From: Chaetoderma sp. LZ-2023a
Taxonomy: Eukaryota; Mollusca; Caudofoveata; Chaetodermatida; Chaetodermatidae
Direction of reading: 5' to 3'
Length of the DNA stretch: 64,000 nt
NCBI GenBank assembly: GCA_034401795.1
Contig: CM067366.1
Coordinates: forward strand, 82,986,116-83,050,115
Position 1 is the stretch's first letter; each line of letters begins with the position of its first letter. Positions 1 through 11,920 of the stretch are shown here, piece after piece. The position numbers and the translations under genes were made by a program. The notes below the pieces were generated by a model. That model made no database searches. It was not told the DNA's origin and saw only the letters and a list, made by a program, of their open reading frames with translations.

Positions 1-213
1 TTAAAATTTAGGTTATGGAAATTCAGCTTTCAAATCGATTCCAACACACGTAAGAAGTGGGCGGAGCTTAGCTAGAAATGGATCCCTCTTGTGGTAGGTG
101 AATAGTCTGTTATCACCGACACCTGCTTTGAGACGGTAGCGGGATTCAGTTTTTGCTTAACACTTTAGCACTCATGTCAGCAAAAAAATGGCTTCTGAAG
201 TCATCTTGAGAAA

Positions 214-343
214 TGTCCATCTGCAAACCAAGAGAAGACTATTTTGATAAATTTACCACTGTAATGACTGGCTCGATGATCGAGCCAGTCATTGCAGTGG
301 TAATTTTTCAAATATAGTTTGCTCTTGGTCTGCGATTGGACAT
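214..343. repeat. P1 palindromic repeat, copy 1
   Basis: A roughly 130-bp sequence whose two halves are reverse complements. It opens with TGTCCAT and closes with GGACA, with the centre GGCTCGATGATCGAGCC at about 270-286. The same fold recurs at least six times outside the duplication, so it is a dispersed foldback family. It encodes no protein. Confidence 0.8.
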
Positions 344-669
344 TTTCTATGAGAAAATTTAACTTTTCTTGACATATTTGAGGGTTAAAGGGTTAAGTAT
401 ATGCATCTATGCAAATGTTGGGGTTTCATTCAATATCTTCGCCTAAACTTGGGAGTTCATTGATGAAATTTTGTGTCTAGGTTGACAACAGGCATTACAG
501 GGCTAGGAATAAAGCTTATTACTTTTTAGTCTGCTCATCCATCCATCTGTCAGTTGTGCCAATCCTGTATTATGTATGCGTGCAGATTTGTGGTTTTCCT
601 TCATTAACCATGTATGACTGAGTTTTTGCAGATAACATATTCCAGGGGTTATGTCTCTGGACTGGCTAA

Positions 670-751
670 ATATTTTGAAAACAATTTGAATGAAAGTTGT
701 TGCGGCTGAGCCACCAACAACCTTCAGTCAAATTTCTTTTAAAATATTCAG
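670..751. repeat. P3 palindromic repeat
   Basis: An imperfect palindrome: TATTTTGAAAACAATTTG on the left is mirrored by a degenerate AAATTTCTTTTAAAATA on the right, around a centre of GTTGTTG ... CCAACAAC. A half copy lies at 1168-1229, another full copy at 48158-48249, and the duplicate repeats all of this near 6985-7070. Confidence 0.65.
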
Positions 752-1594
752 CACATAAGGGATTTTGCTCATTGCATAGTTAATCATTCCACACATCATG
801 GTCTGTGTTCATTTTTTCCATCCATTCTATCAGAGTTCTTTTAAGCGTAGTAGTTATTATTAGAGGCTTAGGTTACATTAATCTATATTAGTGCATCTGT
901 TTAGATGTAGTGATGTGTTGACAGCTATCTGAGAATGTTGGCTTATCAATGTCACCACCATCTGCAAGATGTATAACATTTTATCATATACCTAAGCCAC
1001 TATGTGCCCATTTCTGTCACTCTTCTACATTCAGATTCTCTTCTACAGTAGTTAAACCAGTACACATGTTCCTGCCATAAATCTAGTTGCCATGGGTAGG
1101 CCAAGCGGAGTTCTAAACAACTTCTCTTTTAGATAATAAAGAAATATTAGTTACCTCTCCAGGATGTAGAAATTGTTGGCTAGGCCGCCAACAACTTTCA
1201 GTCGAATTGTTTTCAAAATATTGAACAAGTCAAGAGTTTTTGAAAATTGAAATTATTGGCTGCACTTGCTTGCAGCAGTGAGACAGTTAAGAAACCACCT
1301 GTTGTTAGCACTGATATCATCTATTTTCGCTTAAACATTGTTCAAAATCACTAATGCAAAAAAACAGTCCAGAGATTGTTGTCAGTATCTCGAAAACAAA
1401 ACCATTTGACTGAAAGTCATTGGAAGTGACACCAATGGATGTAAAACTTATGTAAGATTAGTTGAAATGCCAATGTTACAGTTGAGTGATACAGGCCCAT
1501 TGGGCCTCTTGTTCTCTATGCGATAAAATTAAATAAAAATGGATGATTTAATCGTCAAATTTGTTCAAGAAAGTTTAAATATCTGCCTATTGAA

Positions 1595-1723
1595 TGTCCA
1601 TTTACAGGCCAAGAGAATACAATTTTTGAAAATGTATCACTGGAAAGACTGGCTCGGCTATCGAGCCAGTCATTTGAGTGGTAAATTAAAAAAAATTGTA
1701 TTATCTTGACCTGTAAATGGACA
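1595..1723. repeat. P1 palindromic repeat, copy 2
   Basis: A well-preserved member of the family. TGTCCATTTACAGGCCAAGA at the left end is mirrored by TTGACCTGTAAATGGACA at the right, around GGCTCGGCTATCGAGCC. The arms are about 60 bp each and could form a long hairpin in DNA or RNA. Confidence 0.85.
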
Positions 1724-2210
1724 TTCCACAAGACCATAACAGAGACGGTTTTGGCCGACATGACCATTAAAGGGTTAAGGTCATAATGACTGAACTATTT
1801 AAAATCCTTTAGTGGTAAAAAATTGTGATCACTCCAAAGGCCAGTTTTGGGCAGCTTGACCATTAAAGTGGTAAAAGTATGAAGAAGGGAAAATGTCATC
1901 AAAGCTTATAAAAATATGTGAAAATTTACATTTTTATTGAGATTCTTAAACCTGGAGCAAGAATTGTTGCAGAATTTGGTGTCCTGGTTGCAGTGATACT
2001 GGAGATAAGACAATTCTCATGCTGTGCATGTGGGTATTGAGACAGCAATGTCCAGAGTGGAGTCAGAAGCTTGCTTGTTTCCTATTGAGTGAACATCGGA
2101 GAAGAATTTGTTGTTTGTCCCCTTCTTTCACATGTTCTTGTATCGGTTTTTGTCTCACCTGTGAAGCAGAAAGCGAGACATAGGTATCACTTTACCGACA
2201 TTACGGTTCT

Positions 2211-2480
2211 GCGTTTAGCAAAACTTCTCAGCTTATATTTCAGGATTAGTTAAGCCTATTGCAACTAAACTTGGATACCTGGTTAACTGTAATGATACGA
2301 AGCAGCCTGATGATGTTGGGGTCACAAGGTCAACAGTCAAGGTCACTGACCTTGATACAGAACTGTTATTTCAACATTAAGTTTTTGCGTATAGCAAGAC
2401 TTTTCAGCTTCTATTTCAGGATTGCTTAAGCCTACGGCAAATAAACTTGGATATGCCAACACTTCAACCATGTTGGGATC
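2211..2480. repeat. Tandem 176-bp repeat, copy A
   Basis: One full unit starts at the GCG of 2211 and a diverged second unit starts at 2387. Each full unit carries the near-perfect palindrome TCAAGGTCACTGACCTTGA (2337-2355). Copy B of the large duplication holds one more unit. Confidence 0.75.
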
Positions 2481-2702
2481 GATCGATCCCTGAACTACAT
2501 GACTATCAATTTCCAGAGAACTATGGCAGCAAAAGTGCCCAGTCGAATTAGTTTCAACATATTCAACAGGTTTATTAAATAGGAAAGACATCGATCGATC
2601 CCTGAACTACATGACTATCAATTTCCAGAGAACTATGGCAGCAAAAGTGCCCAGTCGAATTAGTTTCAACATATTCAACAGGTTTATTAAATAGGAAAGA
2701 CT
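2478..2702. repeat. Tandem 112-bp repeat of a P2 half-element
   Basis: The sequence beginning ATCGATCGATCCCTGAAC and ending TTTATTAAATAGGAAAGA occurs twice head to tail. It matches one half of the P2 family seen whole at 40.0, 42.5, 47.7 and 48.5 kb. In copy B the pair is at about 8975-9198. Confidence 0.75.
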
Positions 2703-2922
2703 TACAAGAACGCTTAGTCTGTCATCAATTAAGCATTTGTCATGAACAGCTACGTCGTTCATGTCATAATTGATTATGTTGTCATCCTACACATCACATA
2801 GTTGATTGATTATGATGTCATATGATTGATGGATAAACTAATCCTCCATTAACCCTGTGTCAAGGGCATGGGATAAAGTCAAACCTTTAATGGTCACAAA
2901 AATTGAGACTTGTCTTAGTAAA

Positions 2923-3043
2923 TGTCTATTTACAGGCAAAGCTTTTTTGTAAAAAATTACCACTTGACTGACGGACTCGGTTATCGAGCCAGTCCTTTCA
3001 GTGATAGTTTCTAAAGAATAAACTCTTGGCCTGTAAATGGACA
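2923..3043. repeat. P1 palindromic repeat, copy 3
   Basis: Same hairpin plan as the other P1 copies: a TTTACAGG arm on the left, CCTGTAAATGGACA on the right, and the centre CGGTTATCGAGCCAGTC. The left arm is a little shortened. Confidence 0.75.
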
Positions 3044-3462
3044 TTCCTGAAGATTAGGTGATGTCAGCAGTCATTTGTTTGACAAAGACTGCTATAGGAT
3101 TAAATAATATTATGGAAGGTTAACAACTTATACCTTTTATTCAGTGTAATGAAATTCCGTCTTGGAATGTAATTTGTGCACGTATCTAATCTGTGATCTC
3201 GTTGTGGACCAAAGTGTATTTATTTAATATCAATGTCATTATATAATTATCAGTGTGAAAATAAAATGTCATATCCAGTCAAAACTTTAATCTTACATCA
3301 ATAGTCCACCCAATGCACTACTGAACCCCACCACCGACATCAATAATGGCTGTAAAACATCATAGCAGTTCATTACTGATGGTGATATTGGCTCCAGTGC
3401 GCAACAGCAGCCCACCTCTGACATCAATATTGGCTCCAATGCACCGCTGAAGCACATTCCTG

Positions 3463-3800
3463 ATGTCATATTGTCTCCAATATACCGTCTTGAAAGTTTG
3501 TTTCTGGATGATATCTCTGTTACCATTTATCGGATCACTTCCTAGGGTCGTTGGAATATGTCTGGTGAAGAAACTTATCGGAATTTATGATAATCCGAAA
3601 TACAATATGGCCGGCAGTCATCTTGAAAATTGGTTTCCAGACGATAACTCTTCACCGTTTAACGGATCGCTTTGACACTTCATAAGGATAACTGGTCTAA
3701 TGGGTCTGAGGAAGAATAAATATTTTCTGATAGCTCTCATTCATTGGTTTATCATCATGGTGGGGTATTATGCACGGTTTGCGGAGCTCTTGTTTTATAT
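3463..3800 (+). repeat. Diverged tandem repeat beside the Tc1 element
   Basis: Two diverged units about 133 bp apart share the pattern GGTTTCTGGATGATATCTCT / GGTTTCCAGACGATAACTCT followed by an ACCGTTTAACGGATCGCTT-like stretch. Open frames run through it, but both the unit structure and the frames look like repeat DNA rather than a gene. The duplicate copy is at about 9959-10290. Confidence 0.5.
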
Positions 3801-3833
3801 TCAAGAGAACATTTGCATATACACATACATATA

Positions 3834-5134
3834 CTGGACAAAAAAAGTTAGGGATCACGAAGTTTTTTCAGTATTGTTAGAAACATTCGATATAACAGAC
3901 ATATACAGATTCGAAATGATAACTAACAGCCTCTGCTGAATCCATATTTAATGACAGTTTTGAAATTGATTTGTCAGCAATGCATCACATAGGTGTTAAT
4001 GAAAGGCATCCATGAAACAATGAGAATTCATGATTGCAAGTCAACAAGCGTATAAACGTGTGTCACTCCAAATCAGTCCATATGCACTTTAGTAACGAGT
4101 GTGACCTCCACGTGCAGCCACGACTGCTTGACAACGCCGCTGCATGCTGTTGATGAGGCGCACGATGTTCTGTTCTGGAAGGTTGTCCCATTCCTGCCTG
4201 AGAGCAGTTTCCAGGTCATCCAGAGTCATTGGGGGCACCTGGCGTTGTGAAATTTGTTGTTGAAGCTGGTCCCACACATGCTCAATGGGGTTCAAGTCAG
4301 GTGATACTGCTGGCCACTCCATTCTCTCTATGGTCTCCCTCTCAAGGTACTGTGTGATAACTCGAGCACGGTGAGGCCGAGCGTTGTCATCCATGAGAAC
4401 AAAGTCAGGACCCACAGCTCCAGCAAACAATCTCACAACTGGATGAAGGATTTCATCCCTATACCGGATGGCATTCAGAGCTCCATTCCTGATAGCAACC
4501 AGTTCAGTGCGACCAGTCAAAGAAATCCCACCCCAAACCATCACTGAGCCCCCTCCGAAATGGTCATGTTCAGCGACCATACACTGTGCATACCGTTGTC
4601 TGGGTTCTCTCCACACATGTCTGCGACCATCATGGAAATCTAAACAGAATCTGGATTCATCAGTGAACAAAACTGGCTGCCAGTGACGTCTTTGCCATCT
4701 AATGTGATTACGAGCCCATTCCAGGCGAGCTTGTCGATGATGTAGGAGTAGCCTTGGTCTCACAGCTGGCCTGCGAGCTCTAAGATTGGCTCCGTGAAGT
4801 CGGTTCCTCAAAGTCTGGGGTGTTATCTGAACATCTGTAGCAGCATTGAACTGTCTGTTGAGAGAACGTGCACTATCAAAACGATGTCTCCTGGCTAAAG
4901 TGACGATATACCGGTCTTGGCGGCGTGTTGTGGTACGTGGTCTTCCACTTCTATGCCTCTCATCGACAGTTCCAGTTGCTTGAAACTGTGTCCACAACCG
5001 GGATATCACACTTTGCGAAACACCAAGTGCAACAGCCACCTGTCTCTGTGTTTGGGCAGTTTGGATCATTCCAACTGCTTGATTTGCCTCACAAGCTCGT
5101 AAATGTCTTCTTTGCAGCATTTTGTAAAGGTGGT
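3834..5134 (-). mobile_element. Tc1-type DNA transposon, copy A (cut by the gap)
   Basis: The outer end is seen at 3834 (CTGGACAAAAAAAGTTAGGG) after a TA at 3832-3833. The element holds an intact transposase on the minus strand. The other terminal repeat is lost at the assembly gap. Copy B (10331-11918) shows both ends and gives the expected length of about 1.59 kb. Confidence 0.88.
4089..5120 (-). CDS. Tc1/mariner transposase (DD34E), intact
   Basis: The enzyme cuts and rejoins DNA at the terminal repeats to move the element, inserting at TA. The frame is open for 343 codons from the Met at 5120 (MLQRRH). Longer reading from 5141 uses bases that copy B lacks, so I chose 5120. The N-terminal half holds a helix-turn-helix pair (Q-VAVALGVSQSVISRLW) and a GRPR motif near residue 60. 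The catalytic residues are D154 (FTDESRF), D245 (MDDNARPH) and E280 (NPIEHVW), with 34 residues between the second D and the E, which defines the DD34E Tc1 group. Length and motif order are those of a full Tc1 transposase. The duplicate copy is frameshifted, so only this one could be active, provided its missing right end exists beyond the gap. Confidence 0.92.
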   Translation of the reverse strand: MLQRRHLRACEANQAVGMIQTAQTQRQVAVALGVSQSVISRLWTQFQATGTVDERHRSGRPRTTTRRQDRYIVTLARRHRFDSARSLNRQFNAATDVQITPQTLRNRLHGANLRARRPAVRPRLLLHHRQARLEWARNHIRWQRRHWQPVLFTDESRFCLDFHDGRRHVWREPRQRYAQCMVAEHDHFGGGSVMVWGGISLTGRTELVAIRNGALNAIRYRDEILHPVVRLFAGAVGPDFVLMDDNARPHRARVITQYLERETIERMEWPAVSPDLNPIEHVWDQLQQQISQRQVPPMTLDDLETALRQEWDNLPEQNIVRLINSMQRRCQAVVAARGGHTRY

Positions 5135-5151
5135 AACACACGTGTCATGCG

Positions 5152-5651
5152 NNNNNNNNNNNNNNNNNNNNNNNNNNNNNNNNNNNNNNNNNNNNNNNNN
5201 NNNNNNNNNNNNNNNNNNNNNNNNNNNNNNNNNNNNNNNNNNNNNNNNNNNNNNNNNNNNNNNNNNNNNNNNNNNNNNNNNNNNNNNNNNNNNNNNNNNN
5301 NNNNNNNNNNNNNNNNNNNNNNNNNNNNNNNNNNNNNNNNNNNNNNNNNNNNNNNNNNNNNNNNNNNNNNNNNNNNNNNNNNNNNNNNNNNNNNNNNNNN
5401 NNNNNNNNNNNNNNNNNNNNNNNNNNNNNNNNNNNNNNNNNNNNNNNNNNNNNNNNNNNNNNNNNNNNNNNNNNNNNNNNNNNNNNNNNNNNNNNNNNNN
5501 NNNNNNNNNNNNNNNNNNNNNNNNNNNNNNNNNNNNNNNNNNNNNNNNNNNNNNNNNNNNNNNNNNNNNNNNNNNNNNNNNNNNNNNNNNNNNNNNNNNN
5601 NNNNNNNNNNNNNNNNNNNNNNNNNNNNNNNNNNNNNNNNNNNNNNNNNNN
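5152..5651. other. Assembly gap, 500 N
   Basis: Exactly 500 Ns, a length typical of a fixed-size scaffold gap rather than a measured one. The last 17 bases before it (5135-5151) do not match the duplicate copy. Reading frames that appear to cross it are artefacts. Confidence 0.98.
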
Positions 5652-6314
5652 ACGACACGACGATGTTGGCAGCAACAGCATCCAGGCAAAAATATTCAAC
5701 ATCCAACCTAATCGATCCAACACAAGCGAGGTGTGGGTGGAGTTTAGCTAGAGATGGATGTGGAATAGCTAAAACTGGAAATGTCCATTACCATACTAGG
5801 TTGAGTTATATCAAAGGGGTGAGCTTCATGATCCACTTATGTTATGTTAAGATTTTTATGAGCTGTTGCAATTTTATGCACGTTTTTAAGAAATGACACA
5901 AAATTATTTATACTTTTTTTGCATTTACGTCTTAAGATTTACTTTGTTTGTTTTTCTTGGTTTATTTTGTTATCAAATTTTAATTGATAACTAATTAGTG
6001 AATGTTAATCTTTCTGAACTATACAAGTGATATATATATATATATACAAACAAATATAGTGCACTATTTCTAAATAATCAACGATCAAACACAATGAAAG
6101 GATGTGTCACTCAAGTATCTGATTAGATATTATTATCATAATATATCACTTGTTATCTGATGTCACAATCGTGACAATCAAATAATGTAAGTATGTCTTA
6201 AAGATTGAAATGTCTGTCAGTAAAGTGTACAAATTTAATGAACATTCGCTTGAACATTTTTGCTCCCAGTCAAATTAGTTTTGAAATATTGAACAGCTTA
6301 CATGTATAGTTACA
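5652..6314. other. Non-coding spacer between duplicate copies
   Basis: It starts with half of a P2 palindrome (GGCAGCAACAGC ... AAATATTCAAC), followed by the usual P2 flank (GTGGGTGGAGTTTAGCTAGA). The rest is AT-rich with a short TA run near 6030-6048 and another P2-like scrap near 6268-6300. I see no gene. Confidence 0.7.
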
Positions 6315-8528
6315 TTAAAATTTAGGTTATGGAAATTCAGCTTTCAAATCGATTCCAACACACGTAAGAAGTGGGCGGAGCTTAGCTAGAAATGGATCCC
6401 TCTTGTGGTAGGTGAATAGTCTGTTATCACCGACACCTGCTTTGAGACGGTAGCGGGATTCAGTTTTTGCTTAACACTTTAGCACTCATGTCAGCAAAAA
6501 AATGGCTTCTGAAGTCATCTTGAGAAATGTCCATCTGCAAACCAAGAGAAGACTATTTTGATAAATTTACCACTGTAATGACTGGCTCGATGATCGAGCC
6601 AGTCATTGCAGTGGTAATTTTTCAAATATAGTTTGCTCTTGGTCTGCGATTGGACATTTTCTATGAGAAAATTTAACTTTTCTTGACATATTTGAGGGTT
6701 AAAGGGTTAAGTATATGCATCTATGCAAATGTTGGGGTTTCATTCAATATCTTCGCCTAAACTTGGGAGTTCATTGATGAAATTTTGTGTCTAGGTTGAC
6801 AACAGGCATTACAGGGCTAGGAATAAAGCTTATTACTTTTTAGTCTGCTCATCCATCCATCTGTCAGTTGTGCCTCAATCCTGTATTATGTATGCGTGCA
6901 GATTTGTGGTTTTCCTTCATTAACCATGTATGACTGAGTTTTTGCAGATAACATATTCCAGGGGTTATGTCCTCTGGACTGGCTAAAATATTTTGAAAAC
7001 AATTTGAATGAAAGTTGTTGCGGCTGAGCCACCAACAACCTTCAGTCAAATTTCTTTTAAAATATTCAGCACATAAGGGATTTTGCTCATTGCATAGTTA
7101 ATCATTCCACACATCATGGTCTGTGTTCATTTTTTCCATCCATTCTATCAGAGTTCTTTTAAGCGTAGTAGTTATTATTAGAGGCTTAGGTTACATTAAT
7201 CTATATTAGTGCATCTGTTAGATGTAGTGATGTGTTGACAGCTATCTGAGAAATGTTGGCTTATCAATGCCACCACCGTCTGCAAGATGTATAACATTTT
7301 ATCATATACCTAAGCCACTATGTGCCCATTTCTGTCACTCATCTACATCAGATCTCTTCTACAGTAGTTAAACCAGTAAACATGTTCCTGCCATAAATCT
7401 AGTTGCCATGGGTAGGCCAAGCGGAGTTCTAAACAACTTCTCTTTTAGATAATAAAGAAATAGTAGTTACCTCTCCAGGATGTAGAAATTGTTGGCTAGG
7501 CCGCCAACAACTTTCAGTCGAATTGTTTTCAAAATATTGAACAAGTCAAGAGTTTTTGAAAATTGAAAATTATTGGCTGCACTTGCTTGCAGCAGTGAGA
7601 CAGTTAAGAAACCACCTGTTGTTAGCACTGATATCATCTATTTCGCTTAAACATTGTTCAAAATCACTAATGCAAAAAAACAGTCCAGAGATTGTTGTCA
7701 GTATCTCGAAAACAAAACCATTTGACTGAAAGTCATTGGAAGTGACACCAATGGATGTAAAACCTTATGTAAGATTAGTTGAAATGCCAATGTTACAGTT
7801 GAGTGATACAGGCCCATTGGGCCTCTTGTTCTCTATGCGATAAAATTAAATAAAAATGGATGATTTAATCGTCTAATTTGTTCAAGAAAGTTTAAATATC
7901 TGCCTATTGAATGTCCAATTTACAGGCCAAGAGAATACAATTTTTGAAAATGTATCACTGGAAAGACTGGCTCGGCTATCGAGCCAGTCATTTGAGTGGT
8001 AAATTAAAAAAAATTGTATTATCTTGACCTGTAAATGGACTTTCACAAGACCATAACAGAGACGGTTTTGGCCGACATGACCATTAAAGGGTTAAGGTCA
8101 TAATGACTGAACTATTTAAAATCCTTTAGTGGTAAAAAATTGTGATCACTTCCAAAGGCCAGTTTTGGGCAGCTTGACCATTAAAGTGGTAAAAGTATGA
8201 AGAAGGGAAAATGTCATCAAAGCTTATAAAAATATGTGAAAATTTACATTTTTATTGAGATTCTGAAACCTGGAGCAAGAATTGTTGCAGAATTTGGTGT
8301 CCTGGTTGCAGTGATACTGGAGATAAGACAATCTCATGCTGTGGCATGTGGGTATTGAGACAGCAATGTCCAGAGTGGAGTCAGAAGCTTGCTTGTTTCC
8401 TATTGAGTGAACATCGGAGAAGAATTTGTTGTTTGTCCCCTTCTTTCACATGTTCTTGTATCGGTTTTTGTCTCACCTGTGAAGCAGAAAGCGAGACATA
8501 GGTATCACTTTACCGACATTACGGTTCT

Positions 8529-8975
8529 GCGTTTAGCAAAACTTCTCAGCTTATATTTCAGGATTAGTTAAGCCTATTGCAACTAAACTTGGATACCTGG
8601 TTAACTGTAATGATACGAAGCAGCCTGATGATGTTGGGGTCACAAGGTCAACAGTCAAGGTCACTGACCTTGATACAGAACTGTTATTTCAACATTAAGT
8701 TTTTGCGTATAGCAAAACTTCTCAGCTTATATTTCATGATTGATTAAGCCTATTCAACTAAACTTGAATACATGGTTACCTATAATCTTAGGAAGCAGCA
8801 TGATGATGTTGGCGTCACAAGGTCAGAGGTCAAGGTCACTGACCTTGATACAGAACTCTGCTTTTTCAACATTATGTTTTTGCGTTTAGCAAGACTTTTC
8901 AGCTTCTATTTCAGGATTGCTTAAGCCTACGGCAAATAAACTTGGATATGCCAACACTTCAACCATGTTGGGATC
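8529..8975. repeat. Tandem 176-bp repeat, copy B (one unit more than copy A)
   Basis: Unit starts are marked by a GCG at 8529, 8705 and 8882, a period of 176-177 bp. TCAAGGTCACTGACCTTGA palindromes lie at 8655-8673 and 8830-8848. Copy A has one unit fewer. Confidence 0.8.
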
Positions 8976-10330
8976 GATCGATCCCTGAACTACATGACTA
9001 TCAATTTCCAGAGAACTATGGCAGCAAAAGTTCCCAGTCGAATTAGTTTCAACATATTCAACAGGTTTATTAAATAGGAAAGACATCGATCGATCCCTGA
9101 ACTACATGACTATCAATTTCCAGAGAACTATGGCAGCAAAAGTGCCCAGTCGAATTAGTTTCAACATATTCAACAGGTTTATTAAATAGGAAAGACTTAC
9201 AAGAACGCTTAGTCTGTCATCAATTAAGCATTTGTCATGAACAGCTACGTCGTTCATGTCATAATTGATTATGTTGTCATCCTACACATCACATAGTTGA
9301 TTGATTATGATGTCATATGATTGATGGATAAACTAATCCTCCATTAACCCTGTGTCAAGGGCATGGGATAAAGTCAAACCTTTAATGGTCACAAAAATTG
9401 AGACTTGTCTTAGTAAATGTCTATTTACAGGCAAAGTTTTTTTTGTAAAAAATTACCACTTGACTGACGGACTCGGTTATCGAGCCAGTCCTTTCAGTGA
9501 TAGTTTCTAAAGAATAAACTCTTGGCCTGTAAATGGACATTCCTGAAGATTAGGTGATGTCAGCAGTCATTTGTTTGACAAAGACTGCTATAGGATTAAA
9601 TAATATTATGGAAGGTTAACAACTTATACCTTTTATTCAGTGTAATGAAATTCCGTCTTGGAATGTAATTTGTGCACGTATCTAATCTGTGATCTCGTTG
9701 TGGACCAAAGTGTATTTATTTAATATCAATGTCATTATATAATTATCAGTGTGAAAATAAAATGTCATATCCAGTCAAAACTTTAATCTTACATCAATAG
9801 TGCACCCAATGCACTACTGAACCCCACCACTGACATCAATAATGGCTGTAAAACATCATAGCAGTTCATTACTGATGGTGATATTGGCTCCAGTGCGCAA
9901 CAGCAGCCCACCTCTGACATCAATATTGGCTCCAATGCACCGCTGAAGCACATTCCTGATGTCATATTGTCTCCAATATACCGTCTTGAAAGTTGGTTTC
10001 TGGATGATATCTCTGTTACCATTTATCGGATCACTTCCTAGGGTCGTTGGAATATGTCTGGTGAAGAAACTTATCGGAATTTATGATAATCCGAAATACA
10101 ATATGGCCGGCAGTCATCTTGAAAATTGGTTTCCAGACGATAACTCTTTCACCGTTTAACGGATCGCTTGGACACTTCATAAGGATAACTGGTCTAATGG
10201 GTCTGAGGAAGAATAAATATTTTCTGATAGCTCTCATTCATTGGTTTATCATCATGGTGGGGTATTATGCACGGTTTGCGGAGCTCTTGTTTTATATTCA
10301 AGAGAACATTTGCATATACACATACATATA

Positions 10331-11918
10331 CTGGACAAAAAAAGTTAGGGATCACGAAGTTTTTTCAGTATTGTTAGAAACATTCGATATAACAGACATA
10401 TACAGATTCGAAATGATAACTAACAGCCTCTGCTGAATCCATATTTAATGACAGTTTTGAAATTGATTTGTCAGCAATGCATCACATAGGTGTTAATGAA
10501 AGGCATCCATGAAACAATGAGAATTCATGATTGCAAGTCAACAAGCGTATAAACGTGTGTCACTCCAAATCAGTCCATATGCACTTTAGTAACGAGTGTG
10601 ACCTCCACGTGCAGCCACGACTGCTTGACAACGCCGCTGCATGCTGTTGATGAGGCGCACGATGTTCTGTTCTGGAAGGTTGTCCCATTCCTGCCTGAGA
10701 GCAGTTTCCAGGTCATCCAGAGTCATTGGGGGCACCTGGCGTTGTGAAATTTGTTGTTGAAGCTGGTCCCCACACATGCTCAATGGGGTTCAAGTCAGGT
10801 GATACTGCTGGCCACTCCATTCTCTCTATGGTCTCCCTCTCAAGGTACTGTGTGATAACTCGAGCACGGTGAGGCCGAGCGTTGTCATCCATGAGAACAA
10901 AGTCAGGACCCACAGCTCCAGCAAACAATCACAACTGGATGAAGGATTTCATCCCTATACCGGATGGCGTTCAGAGCTCCATTCCTGATAGCAACCAGTT
11001 CAGTGCGACCAGTCAAAGAAATCCCACCCCAAACCATCACTGAGCCCCCTCCGAAACGGTCATGTTCAGCGACCATACACTGTGCATACCGTTGTCTTGG
11101 TTCTCTCCACACATGTCTGCGACCATCATGGAAATCTAAACAGAATCTGGATTCATCAGTGAACAAAACTGGCTGCCAGTAACGTCTTTGCCATCTAATG
11201 TGATTACGAGCCCATTCCAGGCGAGCTTGTCGATGACGTAGGAGTAGCCTTGGTCTCACACAGCTGGCCTGCGAGCTCTAAGATTGGCTCCGTGAAGTCG
11301 GTTCCTCAAAGTCTGGGGTGTTATCTGAACATCTGTAGCAGCATTGAACTGTCTGTTGAGAGAACGTGCACTATCAAAAACGATGTCTCCTGGCTAAAGT
11401 GACGATATACCGGTCTTGGCGGCGTGTTGTGGTACGTGGTCTTCCACTTCTATGCCTCTCATTGACAGTTCCAGTTGCTTGAAACCGTGTCCACAACCTG
11501 GATATCACACTTTGCGAAACACCAAGTGCAACAGCCACCTGTCTCTGTGTTTGGGCAGTTTGGATCATTCCAACTGCTTGATTTGCCTCACAAGCTCGTA
11601 AATGTCTTCTTTGCAGCATTTTGTAAAGGTGGTCCACCGTGGTCAATGTACACGTTAACCAAGGCCTCAATCAGACTCAATCAGATGTCTTCATAAAAAA
11701 ATCAGTCACACCTGTGATCTCTGAAAACACTCAATTTTAGCCACCCTTCACATGTGCTGCACGCTTGCACGTGAAAAGTGAAATTGACAACACACGACAC
11801 CGTCCATGTCTCAATGACCAATAAAAGAAGTAAACAAAAGCTGTTTTCACTTGATCTGAGCCGTTTACCAGAATATACTCAAAATATAATCCATGATCCC
11901 TAACCTTTTTTTGACCAG
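10331..11918 (-). mobile_element. Tc1-type DNA transposon, copy B (both ends present)
   Basis: The terminal repeats are CTGGACAAAAAAAGTTAGGG at the left and, read inward from the right, CTGGTCAAAAAAAGGTTAGG. Both are flanked by TA (10329-10330 and 11919-11920), the target duplication of this superfamily. The length is 1588 bp. Its right end abuts the 14-bp satellite, and the left flank (CATATACACATACATA) resembles that satellite, so it probably inserted at the edge of an existing CATATACA-rich tract. Confidence 0.92.
10586..11619 (-). pseudogene. Tc1 transposase, frameshifted copy B
   Basis: Same protein as at 4089-5120, broken by four small indels relative to it: an extra C near 10768, two missing bases near 10929, two extra bases near 11260, and an extra A near 11380. 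All lie in homopolymers or short repeats. They may be real decay or uncorrected read errors. The three catalytic residues are still encoded, in separate frames. Confidence 0.88.
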
Positions 11919-11920
11919 TA

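Larger units (their letters stand above)
1..5134. repeat. Large direct duplication, copy A
   Basis: Every landmark here recurs in the same order and orientation about 6314 bp further on (6315-11633). The copies differ mostly by one- or two-base indels (for example near 573, 670 and 900), by a few substitutions, and by one extra 176-bp tandem unit in copy B. Shared sequence stops at 5134, 17 bases before a run of Ns. The left boundary lies outside the window. It may be a true tandem segmental duplication or the same locus assembled twice; the indel-rich difference pattern favours the second. Confidence 0.9.
6315..11633. repeat. Large direct duplication, copy B
   Basis: Second copy of 1-5134, in the same orientation. 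P1 palindromes recur at about 6528-6657, 7910-8042 and 9418-9541. The extra length comes mainly from one additional 176-bp unit near 8705-8881. Copy B continues smoothly through the right end of the Tc1 element, so it shows the complete structure. Confidence 0.9.

Noticed and set aside
4925-5896. Open frames crossing the N run
   Set aside because: The Ns translate as unknown residues; no real sequence supports continuity.
10083-10436. 117-codon + frame beside Tc1 copy B
   Set aside because: Lies in diverged tandem repeat DNA, extends into the Tc1 terminal repeat, and the duplicate copy breaks it.
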